A stretch of DNA of 64,000 nucleotides from Bog-756 sp963701325 (GTDB lineage Bacteria > Actinomycetota > Acidimicrobiia > Acidimicrobiales > RAAP-2): positions 62,001 through 126,000 of the forward strand of contig OY969604.1 in NCBI GenBank assembly GCA_963701325.1, given 5' to 3'. The position numbers and the translations under genes were made by a program. Positions 16,874-25,853 of this stretch are shown one piece after another (within the stretch, counting starts at the first letter, position 1; the number at the start of each line of letters is the position of its first letter). The notes under the pieces are model-generated. The model did not search any database. It was not told the DNA's origin and saw only the letters and a program-made list of their open reading frames with translations.

Positions 16874-19297
16874 ATGACCGATCCGGTCGTCGCGGCAGGC
16901 GAGCGGGTCGGACCGCTCCCAGGGGACGACCTGCGCATCGACCGGCGCCGGGCACCCGTGGCTGTGACCGCGGCGGGCGCCCGCGGTGCCGGACAGCTGT
17001 CAGGTCCCGCACCGGTGCCGGGGACGCCCGGTCGGGCACCCGAGGACGCCGGACCGGCGGCGATCCCTTCCGACCAGCGGTTCATCAACCGCGAGCTGTC
17101 CTGGTTGGAGTTCGCGGCCCGCCTGCTCGACCTCGCGGCCGACGGTCGCCTCCCCCTGCTCGAGCGGGTCAAGTTCCTGGCCATCTTCACCGAGGGCCTC
17201 GACGAGTTCTTCCAGGTCCGGGTCGCGGGTCTCGAGGACCAGGTCGCCGCCGGTCTGCGGACCCGTTCACCCGACGGGCTGAGCCCGGCCGAGCAGCTCG
17301 GGGCGATCACCGACCGGGTGACCCGTCTGGTCGACCGGCAGAGCCGGATCTACTCCGAGTGCCTGGCCCCGGCCCTGACCGACGCCGGCGTGCTGGTCTC
17401 GGACTGGCACACCCTGGACGAGGAGGACCGGCGCCGGTTGCTCGCGGTCTTCGACCGACAGATCTTCCCGATCCTCACCCCGCTCGCCGTCGACCAGGGC
17501 CATCCCTTCCCGTACATCTCCGACCTCTGCCTCAACCTGGTCGTGCGGGTGGTCGACCCCGCCACCGGCGCACAGCGGATCGCCCGGGTCAAGGTGCCCC
17601 CCCTGCTGCCCCGGTTGGTGGCCCTCCCCGACGGGACCCGCCTGGTCCCGGTCGAACAGGTCATCGCGGCCAATTTGGAGAGCCTCTTCCCGGCCATGGC
17701 CGTCGCCGAGCACCACGTTTTCCGGGTCACCCGGAACGCCGACCTCTCCGTCGACGAGGACGACGCGGAGGACCTCCCGGCCGCCGTCGAGCTCGAGTTG
17801 CACCGCCGGCGCTTCGGCCAGGCGGTCCGGCTCGAGGTCTCGGCCGGCATCTCGACCGAGCTGCTCGAGATGTTGATCACCGAGGTCGGCGTGCCCGAGG
17901 AGAGCGTCTACCTCTTCGACGTCCCCGTGGATCTCGGAGGGATGCACGAGCTCTGCGGGCTCGAACGGGCCGACCTCGCGCCCGAGCCCTGGACCACGGT
18001 GACCCCGCCGCGGCTCACGGCGGGGACCGATCTCTTCGCGGTGCTCGCCGAAGGGGACGTGCTGCTGCACCACCCCTATGAGTCGTTCGCCGCCTCGGTC
18101 GAGGCATTCGTGGCCCAGGCCGCGGGGGACCCCGACGTGGTGGCGATCAAGCAGACCCTCTACCGGACCGGCGACGACAGCCCGATCGTGGACTCCCTGA
18201 TCCGGGCGTCCCAGGCCGGCAAGCAGGTGACCGCGGTGGTCGAGCTGCAGGCCCGATTCGACGAGCAGGCCAACATCGCCTGGGCCCGGGCCCTCGAGGA
18301 GGCCGGGGTGCAGGTCACCTACGGCCTGGTCCGCCTCAAGACCCACTCGAAGACCTCGCTCGTCGTTCGGCGAGAAGGCGACCAGATGCGGCGCTACTGC
18401 CACGTGGGGAGCGGCAACTACAACTCGCTCACCGCCCGCACCTACGAGGACGTCGGGCTCCTGACCGCCGACCCCGACACCGGCGCGGACGTGGGTGAGC
18501 TGTTCAACCTGCTGACCGGCTCGGGGGTGCAGGCCGGATTCCGGCGCCTGGTGGTCTCGCCGACCTCGACCCGCTCCGAGATCCTGGGCGCCATCGAGAC
18601 CGAGACGGCTGCCGGCCGACTCGGCCGGATCGTGCTCAAGACCAACGGGCTGACCGATCCCGAGGTCATCGACGCCCTCTACCGGGCCTCGGCCGCCGAC
18701 GTCCCGATCGACCTGGTGGTCCGTGGCCTCTGTTGCCTGCGCCCCCAGGTCCCGGGCCTCTCGGAGAACATCCGGGTGCGCTCGATCGTGGGCCGGTTCC
18801 TCGAGCACTCGCGCATCTTCCGGTTCGGCGGCGAGCACGGACGACCGCTCAGGGTCTCCTTCGGCTCACCCGACCTCATGGAGCGCAACCTGGATCGCCG
18901 GGTCGAGGCGGTCGTACCCATCGAGGACCCGGACAGCCAGCGCAGGTTGGTGGACATGCTCGACGACGCCCTCCGTGACGAAGCCAACTCCTGGGAGCTC
19001 GGAGCCGACGGGACCTGGCGGCGGGTGGCCCCGGACCTCGGACCCGGGAGCCTGGGGTTCAACCTGCAGGATCACTCTCGAACACTGGCGCTCGACGCAC
19101 TGCGCCGTCGTCGAGACGCAGTCCTTGTCGCGTCGGCACCCCGAGCCGCGACCCGGCCGAGGCGTTCGGAGGAACGGCGAGGGAGGGGAGACCGGGCACC
19201 GTGGATGGGTCGGTCACCGAGACCGGACGAAGGGTCGGGGCAGTCCGCGTCTCGGACCCAGCCGTCGTGGTGGCGGCGGATCGGTCGCGGCGGGTGA
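16874..19297 (+). CDS. ppk1: Polyphosphate kinase 1
   Basis: 807 residues; makes polyphosphate reversibly from ATP. The N domain starts with RFINRELSWLEF, followed by FLAIFTEGLDEFFQVRVAGL. The phospholipase-D-like catalytic half holds His491 in KTHSKTSLVVRREG, which matches the autophosphorylated His of the family, HVGSGNYN, and His645 in FLEHSRIFRFG. Start ATG 16874 has a strong G-rich Shine-Dalgarno just upstream. The enzyme core ends near residue 740; about 65 residues of basic, low-complexity tail follow, and this tail overlaps the 3' end of the opposite-strand gene by 239 bp. Confidence 0.94.
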   Translation: MTDPVVAAGERVGPLPGDDLRIDRRRAPVAVTAAGARGAGQLSGPAPVPGTPGRAPEDAGPAAIPSDQRFINRELSWLEFAARLLDLAADGRLPLLERVKFLAIFTEGLDEFFQVRVAGLEDQVAAGLRTRSPDGLSPAEQLGAITDRVTRLVDRQSRIYSECLAPALTDAGVLVSDWHTLDEEDRRRLLAVFDRQIFPILTPLAVDQGHPFPYISDLCLNLVVRVVDPATGAQRIARVKVPPLLPRLVALPDGTRLVPVEQVIAANLESLFPAMAVAEHHVFRVTRNADLSVDEDDAEDLPAAVELELHRRRFGQAVRLEVSAGISTELLEMLITEVGVPEESVYLFDVPVDLGGMHELCGLERADLAPEPWTTVTPPRLTAGTDLFAVLAEGDVLLHHPYESFAASVEAFVAQAAGDPDVVAIKQTLYRTGDDSPIVDSLIRASQAGKQVTAVVELQARFDEQANIAWARALEEAGVQVTYGLVRLKTHSKTSLVVRREGDQMRRYCHVGSGNYNSLTARTYEDVGLLTADPDTGADVGELFNLLTGSGVQAGFRRLVVSPTSTRSEILGAIETETAAGRLGRIVLKTNGLTDPEVIDALYRASAADVPIDLVVRGLCCLRPQVPGLSENIRVRSIVGRFLEHSRIFRFGGEHGRPLRVSFGSPDLMERNLDRRVEAVVPIEDPDSQRRLVDMLDDALRDEANSWELGADGTWRRVAPDLGPGSLGFNLQDHSRTLALDALRRRRDAVLVASAPRAATRPRRSEERRGRGDRAPWMGRSPRPDEGSGQSASRTQPSWWRRIGRGG

Positions 19298-20486
19298 CCC
19301 ACCGGAGGGTTCGCTGCTCGGCGTCGTTCCGGACCCGCCCGGCGTACGCGCGGGACCGGGCCGCGTACGTGCGGAGGCGCTGCAGGGTGGCCTTCCGCTC
19401 GAGCTCGAGCGACGCGTACGCCAACCCCCCGAAGGGGATGGGTAGCCAGAAGTTCACCGCGCGGTAGGCGAGCACCGCCGAGAGGGCCTGCCCGTCGGTC
19501 AGGCCGAAGCCGGCGAGCATCGAGACCAGCACGAATTCGACCACGCCGAGGCCTCCCGGCGTGATCGGGATCGCCGCCAGGATGTTCGCCAGACCGTAGG
19601 CGGTGAGCAGGTCGATCGGCGAGATCACGTGACCGAAGGCGGCTACGAACACCCAGAGCGAGGCGGCATCGAGCAACCAGTTGGCTGCGGCCCAGGCCAC
19701 CGCCCTCCGGAGCAGGACCCGATCGTCCATGAGGACCGCGAACCGCTGGGCGAGGCGTTCGACCAGACTCGTGATCCGGTCGGGGTCGAGGAAGCGGAGC
19801 CGACCGGCTTCGCGGCGGATGATCCTGCTCGCCCGCTCCTGTCCGCGGGTGAGCAGCGAGAAGAGTCCGCCGAACGCCCCGAGCAGGAGCACCCCGGCAG
19901 CTGCGGCCACCACGACCAGGATGGAGGCCGACTCGGAGGCGTGCCCGCCGAGGCCGGACGGGGGGTGGAATCCGTGGACGACCAGGAAGGCGACGAGCGC
20001 GCACCAGAAGATCACGTTGAGGACGACCGCCGAGCCGATCCCCTGGGTCCCGAGGGCGAAGCCGGTGTCGGCGCCAGAGACTCCCGACTGGGTCAACAGG
20101 CGGTAGCCGAGGGCGGCACCCGGAGCGGTGCCGCCGGGTGAGACGTGGCTCAGGGCCAGCGTGGAGAGATTGATGCGAAAGATGCGCACCCGCCCGGGGC
20201 CCCCCGGCGGGAGGACCGAATGGGTCAGCTGGGTGTAGGCCCCGAGCGCGGCGATCTCGAGGAGCACGCCGAGCACCAGTGCCGTGACGTTGACGTGGGC
20301 CAGGTCGCCGACCTCGCGGCGGTGGCTGGCGACGAGGGGGAGGGCGACGTAGAAGAAGAAGAGGAACACGAGGACGGTCCCCACGCTGAGCCGTACCTCC
20401 CGGCGCACGAAGGGGCCGCGGTGCCACCAGCGCCGTCGCGGTCGCTCCTCTGGGGGGTCGGACTCCGCCGTGGGGTCGGGCTCCAT
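19059..20486 (-). CDS. UPF0104 / LPG-synthase-transmembrane-domain (flippase-like) membrane protein
   Basis: 475 residues with about eight transmembrane helices of the lysylphosphatidylglycerol synthase TM / YbhN family. Typical segments are LSHVSPGGTAPGAALGYRLL, AYGLANILAAIPITPGGLGVVEFVL and YRAVNFWLPIPFGGLAY. No aminoacyltransferase domain is attached, so it is not MprF itself; stand-alone members are thought to move lipids or lipid-linked molecules. The ATG at 20486 (MEPDPTAESD) gives a short acidic N terminus before the first helix. The last 100 residues are polar and low complexity and are encoded opposite the end of ppk1. Confidence 0.78.
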   Translation of the reverse strand: MEPDPTAESDPPEERPRRRWWHRGPFVRREVRLSVGTVLVFLFFFYVALPLVASHRREVGDLAHVNVTALVLGVLLEIAALGAYTQLTHSVLPPGGPGRVRIFRINLSTLALSHVSPGGTAPGAALGYRLLTQSGVSGADTGFALGTQGIGSAVVLNVIFWCALVAFLVVHGFHPPSGLGGHASESASILVVVAAAAGVLLLGAFGGLFSLLTRGQERASRIIRREAGRLRFLDPDRITSLVERLAQRFAVLMDDRVLLRRAVAWAAANWLLDAASLWVFVAAFGHVISPIDLLTAYGLANILAAIPITPGGLGVVEFVLVSMLAGFGLTDGQALSAVLAYRAVNFWLPIPFGGLAYASLELERKATLQRLRTYAARSRAYAGRVRNDAEQRTLRWVTRRDRSAATTTAGSETRTAPTLRPVSVTDPSTVPGLPSLAVPPNASAGSRLGVPTRQGLRLDDGAVRRAPVFESDPAG

Positions 20487-20536
20487 CACCGCTATGTTGG
20501 CACGGCGCGACCCCTCGGACCTGCCATGCTGAGAGC

Positions 20537-21919
20537 GTGGCCGAGTCGCGCGAGGAGCTCCCACCGGGCGGGTGGACGCCCGGAACCGGCCCTGCGGCGT
20601 CGGTCCCGGAGGGCACGCCGGTGACCGTCCCGGGCACCACGACGGTCATCAACGAGACTCCGTCCGAGCTGCGCGACCGGGCTGTGGGCCCGGACGCACC
20701 CCGCCGGGAGCGGCTCTTCGCGGCGGCGTCGGCAAAAGGCATCCCGCTGCGCACGATCCTGACCGTCGATGCGGTGGTCATCGCCACCTGGGTCCTCTAC
20801 CGGCTCATCGGTCGACTCCGGGAGATCATCCTCTGGATCCTCATCTCGGCGTTCATCGCGCTCGTGCTCAACCCGTCGGTCGTCTTCCTCCAGCGCCACC
20901 GGTTCCGGCGCGGTAGCGCGGTGGCCACGGTCTTCGTCGCGGCCGCACTCGCCTTCGCCGGCCTGCTCGCGCTGTTCGGCTACCCCCTCGTGAACACCCT
21001 CACCCATGTGGCCGGAAGCCTGCCGACCATGGTCGACCAGGTCCAGAAGGGGCACGGCTGGCTGGCCCACACCCTCCAGCGCCTCCACCTCCTGACCTGG
21101 GTGCAGAAGAACGCACCCCGTCTCAAGGCCGCCGCCCAGAGCCTCGGCAAGCCTGCGTTGTCGGTCGGCACCAACCTGGCCTCGGCGGTCTTCTCGACCA
21201 TCCTGGCCCTCAGCACCATCGCCTTCCTCTCGCTGTTCATGCTGCTCGAGGCCCCCCAGCTCCGCGCTGCGTTCCTCGGGGCGATCAACCCCGGCCTGCG
21301 CCGGACCATCGAGGAGGTCTCCGCGACGGTCTCCCGCTCGGTGACCTCCTATGTGCTCGGGACCGTCGCCCTCTCGTGGCTGTTCGGTGTGGTCATCTTC
21401 GTCACCATGCTCGTCCTCGGGGTGCCCTTCGCCCTCCTCATCGGCCTCTGGGTGGCGCTGGTGGCCATGATCCCGCTGGTCGGAGGCCTGATCGCCGGGG
21501 TGCCCAGCGTGCTGCTCGCGGCCCTGCACTCACCAACCGCCGGCGTGATCGCCCTGGCCGTGTTCATCGGGTTCCAGCTCGTCGAGAACCACTTCCTCTA
21601 CCCGGTGGTGATGAGCCGGACCGTGCGGATGAACCCGCTCTGGGTGCTGTTGGCGGTGCTGGTCGGGGCCAACCTCGGCGGGGTCTTCGGCTCCTCGCTC
21701 GGCGCGTTGACCGGGGCCCTCGTGGCCATCCCGGTCGGGAGCGCGATCCAGGTCATCTTCCGTGAGGTCTGGCAGCGCACCCGGTCCACGCACGACCCCG
21801 AGGGGCCGACCGGTGCACCGGACGCGCCGTTCGAGGGGGTCGACGGGACCGGCCCCGCCGAAGGGGCGGTCGGATGGAACGGCGCCGCCCACGCCCCCTC
21901 GGTCCAGGGTGAGCGGTGA
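20537..21919 (+). CDS. AI-2E family (PerM/TqsA-type) membrane transporter
   Basis: 460 residues with eight predicted helices. Residues 1-65 are polar; the membrane part begins near TILTVDAVVIATWVLYRLIG. Family features: LNPSVVFLQRH, TYPL-like FGYPLVNTL, the amphipathic central region, and the C-terminal ALLIGLWVALVAMIPLVGGLIAGVPSVLLA and QLVENHFLYPVVMSR (the most conserved block). Substrates of most members are unknown; named examples export AI-2 or exchange ions. Start GTG 20537, divergent from the UPF0104 gene with 50 bp between. Confidence 0.85.
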   Translation: MAESREELPPGGWTPGTGPAASVPEGTPVTVPGTTTVINETPSELRDRAVGPDAPRRERLFAAASAKGIPLRTILTVDAVVIATWVLYRLIGRLREIILWILISAFIALVLNPSVVFLQRHRFRRGSAVATVFVAAALAFAGLLALFGYPLVNTLTHVAGSLPTMVDQVQKGHGWLAHTLQRLHLLTWVQKNAPRLKAAAQSLGKPALSVGTNLASAVFSTILALSTIAFLSLFMLLEAPQLRAAFLGAINPGLRRTIEEVSATVSRSVTSYVLGTVALSWLFGVVIFVTMLVLGVPFALLIGLWVALVAMIPLVGGLIAGVPSVLLAALHSPTAGVIALAVFIGFQLVENHFLYPVVMSRTVRMNPLWVLLAVLVGANLGGVFGSSLGALTGALVAIPVGSAIQVIFREVWQRTRSTHDPEGPTGAPDAPFEGVDGTGPAEGAVGWNGAAHAPSVQGER

Positions 21920-21986
21920 GCCCGACCTCCCCCCGGGTCCGGGTCGACGGGGGCGTCCTGCCACGGTTGGCGTCCGGACCGTCCCG

Positions 21987-21992
21987 TAAGCT
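21987..21992 (+). promoter_or_regulatory. TAAGCT -10 box before the mannosyltransferase gene
   Basis: The hexamer ends 6 nt before the ATG at 21999 and there is no Shine-Dalgarno sequence, which fits a leaderless transcript. Confidence 0.5.
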
Positions 21993-21998
21993 GCAGTG

Positions 21999-22742
21999 AT
22001 GGATGTCCTGGTGGTGCTCCCCACGTACAACGAGTCGCAGAACATCGACCACGTGCTACGCAGGATCCGCACCGCCGTCCCCGCTGCCACCGTGCTCGTG
22101 GTCGACGACGGGAGCCCGGACGGGACGGCCGACATGGCCGAGCGGATCGGGAAGGAGCTCGGCAACGTCGACGTCCTCCGCCGGCACGACAAGTCGGGTC
22201 TGGGCAGCGCCTACCGGGCCGGGTTCCGCTGGGGGCTCGAGCGGGGGTTCGACGCCTGTGTCGAGATGGACGCCGATCTCTCCCACGAGCCCGAGGCGCT
22301 CCCTGCGCTGTTGGCGCCGCTGGAGGACGGGAACGAGCTCGTCATCGGGTCGCGGTACGTCCCCGGCGGTTCGATCCCCAACTGGGCCTGGCACCGCCGG
22401 CTGCTCTCGCGGGGGGGCAACCTCTATGCCTCGACGCTGCTCGGCCTCGGTGTCGCCGACTCCACCGCCGGATTCCGGGCGTACGCCGCCTCGGTGCTCG
22501 AACGCATCGACCTCGACCGGATCAAGGCCGAGGGGTACGGGTTCCAGATCGAGATGACCTACGAGGCCAAGCGGCAGGGGGCACAGGTCCTCGAGGTCCC
22601 GATCCGCTTCATCGACCGGGTTGAGGGCGAATCGAAGATGTCCACGTTCATCGTGGTCGAAGCCCTGGCCCTGGTGACCTGGTGGGGAGTGCAGCGGCTC
22701 CTCGGCGCCGACCGACGTCGTCCGCAGGCCGTGCGCACCTGA
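21999..22742 (+). CDS. Polyprenol-phosphate mannosyltransferase (GT2, Dpm1/Ppm1-like)
   Basis: 247 residues of a family 2 glycosyltransferase that transfers mannose from GDP-mannose to polyprenyl phosphate on the cytoplasmic face of the membrane. Motifs: VVLPTYNESQNI, VVDDGSPDGTADMA, the metal-binding acidic motif EMDADLSHEPE, and FRAYAASVLERI. No transmembrane domain is attached, as in the catalytic domain of actinobacterial Ppm1. The product feeds lipoglycan synthesis and protein O-mannosylation in actinobacteria. The in-frame GTG at 21996 is an alternative start one codon upstream. Confidence 0.87.
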   Translation: MDVLVVLPTYNESQNIDHVLRRIRTAVPAATVLVVDDGSPDGTADMAERIGKELGNVDVLRRHDKSGLGSAYRAGFRWGLERGFDACVEMDADLSHEPEALPALLAPLEDGNELVIGSRYVPGGSIPNWAWHRRLLSRGGNLYASTLLGLGVADSTAGFRAYAASVLERIDLDRIKAEGYGFQIEMTYEAKRQGAQVLEVPIRFIDRVEGESKMSTFIVVEALALVTWWGVQRLLGADRRRPQAVRT

Positions 22743-22817
22743 TGCCCGTGCCGTGACCGGCACCGGACAGGTCTCGCCCGCCGACCGCATCCCAGCTCAC
22801 CCCGCACCGCGCGTGCC

Positions 22818-23675
22818 GTGGCGCGTCCCGGCGCGTCGGTAGGCGGGCCGGGAGTGCTCGCCACGATCGACCGGGGGTCCGGCCCGCCGGTGGTCCTCCT
22901 CCACGGCCAACCCGGCACCCACGCGTCGTGGGATCCGGTGGTCGGCCTGCTCGAACCCTCCCTTCGGGTGCTGGTCCCCGACCGCATCGGGTACGGAGCG
23001 ACCGAGGGCGAGGCGCGCGGGGTGGCTGCGAACGCGGCACTCGTCGCCCGTCTCATCGAGGCGCGTGACGCGGTGCCTGCCACGATCGTGGCGCACAGTT
23101 GGTCCGGAGCGGTCGCCGTGCTGCTGGCCGACGCCCACCCCGGGCTCGTCTCGTCGCTCGTCCTGGTCTGTGCATCCTGCACCCCGGACAGCCTGGACAC
23201 CGTCGACCGCGCGCTCAATCTGTCGGTGGTCGGAGACGTGCTCACTGTGGCCGGGCTGCTTTCGTTCGGGGAGGTCCTCCCGCGGCTGCGCCCGCTCATC
23301 CGGTACGCCCCGGCGCGCTATCGCGACCAGCTCTCGACCGCCTTCCCGGACCGCGGCGACCTGGGCGGTGAGGGGGGAACCCTGAGTCGCCGCCGCCGGA
23401 CCTTCCTCATCGAGCAGCGGGCCCTGATCGCCGAGCTCCCGGCGGTCACCGCCGCTCTGCCGCGCATCCGGGTCCCGACAGCGGTGGTGGTGGGCGAGTG
23501 GGATCTGGTCGTGCGGCCGGAGGCCGGTCGCACCCTGGCTCGGTCGGTTCCCGGAGCCGAGCTGGTCACGGTGCCCCGGGCCGGGCACTTCGTGGCCCGT
23601 GACGCCCCCGAGGTCCTCGCCGAGGTCATCCTCCGCTACGGCCGCCGGCCGGTCCGCGGCGATCCGGTGGCGTGA
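22818..23675 (+). CDS. Alpha/beta hydrolase
   Basis: 285 residues with the alpha/beta hydrolase fold: oxyanion motif LLHGQPG, nucleophile Ser94 in VAHSWSGA, Asp229 in VGEWDL and His257 in RAGHFVARDAPE. The substrate cannot be told from sequence. It converges on menF with only 10 bp between stops; a MenH role is conceivable from that position but nothing specific supports it. Start GTG 22818 is the best candidate but no ribosome-binding site is clear. Confidence 0.8.
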   Translation: MARPGASVGGPGVLATIDRGSGPPVVLLHGQPGTHASWDPVVGLLEPSLRVLVPDRIGYGATEGEARGVAANAALVARLIEARDAVPATIVAHSWSGAVAVLLADAHPGLVSSLVLVCASCTPDSLDTVDRALNLSVVGDVLTVAGLLSFGEVLPRLRPLIRYAPARYRDQLSTAFPDRGDLGGEGGTLSRRRRTFLIEQRALIAELPAVTAALPRIRVPTAVVVGEWDLVVRPEAGRTLARSVPGAELVTVPRAGHFVARDAPEVLAEVILRYGRRPVRGDPVA

Positions 23676-23685
23676 CCCGCCCGAT

Positions 23686-25080
23686 TCAGCCAACCGCCGC
23701 CCGGGGTGCCGCGTCGTCGGCGGTCGAGAAGGGTTGCCCGGGAGCCAGCGCATCGAACACCGCGGTGAACTTGAGGGTCGCCTCGACCAGCTCGGCCTCG
23801 GCGCGCGATCCCCGGACGACGCCGACCCCGGCAACCATCCGGGCAGCAGGCCCGGCCACGGTCACCGCCCGGATCCCAATGACCCAACGGCCGTCGCCGG
23901 CCGCGTCGACGAAGCCCACCGGTCCGGCGTAGGTCCCGCGCCGGTCGGGCTCGAGCCGGTCGATGGCGGCAAGGGCTGCGTCGCGGGGAACCCCGCCGAC
24001 CGCCGGCGTCGGGTGCAGTGCGGCCACCAGATGGAGTGCGCTCGGCGTCCGGGTGCCACCACCCGGGCGCGGCCCGTCGCCCGATGCCAGGATGCCGGTC
24101 ACCGGGGTGCCGAGGTGGGTCATGTTGTGGAGGTGGACCAGATCGGGCCGGTCGGGCATCTCGAGTTCGACGCTGAGCGGGGAGAGTGTGTCGCGGACGG
24201 CGTCGACCACCAGCCGGTGCTCCTCGCTGTCCTTGTCCGACTCGAGGAGCTCGCCGTCGTGGCCCTGCCCGCGGCCGGCGCGCCGTGCGCTGGTCCCGGC
24301 GAGCGGCAGGCACCGGAAGCGGTCCCCGATGCGCTCCACCAGGAGCTCGGGGCTGGCCCCCACGAATTGTCCGGCTGGCGAGGGGAGGGAGAACAACGCA
24401 CAGCTCGGCTCGAGCGCCCCCCACCGTCGGAGCAGGCCGGCGACGTCGATCGGTCGGGACAGGGTGACGTCGGCCTGGCGGGCGAGGACGACCTTGGCGA
24501 GCTCGCCGCGGTCGATGGCGGCCACCGCGTCGGCCACCGCGGCCCGGAACCCGTCGTCCGAGGAGCGGGGCACGATCCGGGCGGTGGCCGCTGTGTCGGG
24601 GTCGCCGCCGGGCGGGTCCATCCGGTCCGGGTCGGCCGCGGCGAGGAGCCGGGCCCGGAGCTGTTGGCCGGTTCCGGGATCACGCTCCGGGTCGGGCAGG
24701 CCGCTCGGGTCGTCGGCGACCACGGTCACCCATTCGGTGCCGTCCGGTTCGCGTGCGTAGAGCAGGGCGGGCACGGTGAGCTCCGCCGCCGCTGCGCGGT
24801 CGAAGGGGAGGGCCCCGAAGGCGCGCACCGCGTGGCCCGCGGCGGCGCGAGCCGTGCCCGCGAGGCGGTCGTCGCACCGGATCGCGGCGAGGTCGTCGAG
24901 GGCCCGGTCGAGCTCGTCGGGCGCGGTGAGGCCGTGGGGGAGTCGGAGCGTGGCAGCGACCCCGAGACCGACCTGGAGCCGTCCCTCGGCGGCGAGGAAC
25001 ACCCCGGTCCGACCGGCCAGGGCATAGGGGTCGAGCGGCGGGCCGTCGGGGAGGGGCAGTCGCAGAGCCACCGCGGTCAC
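23686..25080 (-). CDS. menF: Isochorismate synthase (menaquinone branch)
   Basis: 464 residues of the chorismate-utilising family. Conserved blocks are ELAKVVLARQADVTLS, FVGASPELLVER, PLAGTSARR with downstream ESDKDSEEHRLVVDAV, LHNMTHLGTPV, and the C-terminal LHPTPAVGGVPRDAALAAI, GTYAGPVGFVDA and IGIRAVTV. The LHPTPAVGG form and the general-base Lys in ELAKV fit isochorismate synthase rather than anthranilate synthase. The GTG start at 25080 overlaps the menG stop by 4 bp (GTGA), so the two are translationally coupled. With menG and menC it supports menaquinone synthesis. Confidence 0.88.
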   Translation of the reverse strand: MTAVALRLPLPDGPPLDPYALAGRTGVFLAAEGRLQVGLGVAATLRLPHGLTAPDELDRALDDLAAIRCDDRLAGTARAAAGHAVRAFGALPFDRAAAAELTVPALLYAREPDGTEWVTVVADDPSGLPDPERDPGTGQQLRARLLAAADPDRMDPPGGDPDTAATARIVPRSSDDGFRAAVADAVAAIDRGELAKVVLARQADVTLSRPIDVAGLLRRWGALEPSCALFSLPSPAGQFVGASPELLVERIGDRFRCLPLAGTSARRAGRGQGHDGELLESDKDSEEHRLVVDAVRDTLSPLSVELEMPDRPDLVHLHNMTHLGTPVTGILASGDGPRPGGGTRTPSALHLVAALHPTPAVGGVPRDAALAAIDRLEPDRRGTYAGPVGFVDAAGDGRWVIGIRAVTVAGPAARMVAGVGVVRGSRAEAELVEATLKFTAVFDALAPGQPFSTADDAAPRAAVG

Positions 25081-25853
25081 GGCCGACCGCTCCTCGTCGC
25101 GGTGATCAGCTGGCAGAGCCCCCCGCTGAGCGCCCGCCGATTGACCGTCGAGAACCCGGCCCGGTTGAGCATTGCGCGGAGCTCGTCGGTGCTCGGCAGA
25201 TAGGCGGTCGACTTCGGGAGGTACCGGTAGGCCGACCGGTCGGAGAGGAGCCCGCCGATGAGGGGCACCACCTGACGGAACCAGAGGCGGTGGCCGGCGC
25301 GGAGGGGACCACGCACGGGCTCGGCCACCTCGAGCAGGCTGATCCGACCTCCCGGGCGGACGATGCGCCCGAGCTCGCCGAAGACGGCCGCGAGCTCGGT
25401 GAAGTTGCGGAGCGCGTAGCCGCAGGTGACGCCGTCCACCGCACCGCCGCGGACCGGCAGGGAGGCCCCGTCTGCCTGGGCCAGTGGGCGGCCGGCGCGG
25501 TTGGCGGTGAGCATCCCCCAGGAGAGGTCGATGCCGATCGACCGATGGCCGCTGCCCGCGAGCAGCCGCAGGAAATCGCCGGTGCCGCACGCCAGGTCGA
25601 GGACGATCGAGCCGGCAGGCAACCCGAGCGCCCGGAGCGACTGCCTGCGCCACCGCTGGTCGAGGCCCGCGGTCATCGTGCGGTTGACCAGGTCGTAGCG
25701 CGGGGCGATGGCGTCGAACATCGAACGGACCGTCGCGGTCTTCTCCGCGCCGGTGGGCAGGCCAGCATCCCGTGCACGGGCCGCGGTCTCGAGGGCGATG
25801 GTGGCCGTCGTGGCACCCCGACCCTCGGGCAGTCCGCTGTCGGCGTCGGTCAA
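25077..25853 (-). CDS. menG: Demethylmenaquinone methyltransferase (UbiE/MenG family)
   Basis: 258 residues; methylates demethylmenaquinone with S-adenosylmethionine in the last step of menaquinone synthesis. Motifs: MFDAIAPRYDLVNRTMT, the SAM site VLDLACGTGDFLRLLA, CGYALRNFTELAAVF, and the C-terminal PLIGGLLSDRSAYRYLPKST. The TTG start at 25853 overlaps the upstream regulator stop (TTGA), and the 3' end overlaps menF, so it sits in the middle of a coupled three-gene unit. Confidence 0.9.
   Translation of the reverse strand: MTDADSGLPEGRGATTATIALETAARARDAGLPTGAEKTATVRSMFDAIAPRYDLVNRTMTAGLDQRWRRQSLRALGLPAGSIVLDLACGTGDFLRLLAGSGHRSIGIDLSWGMLTANRAGRPLAQADGASLPVRGGAVDGVTCGYALRNFTELAAVFGELGRIVRPGGRISLLEVAEPVRGPLRAGHRLWFRQVVPLIGGLLSDRSAYRYLPKSTAYLPSTDELRAMLNRAGFSTVNRRALSGGLCQLITATRSGRP

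Noticed and set aside
22818..23675. Calling the alpha/beta hydrolase MenH
   Set aside because: It only converges on menF. The nucleophile motif HSWSG and the rest show nothing specific to SHCHC synthase.
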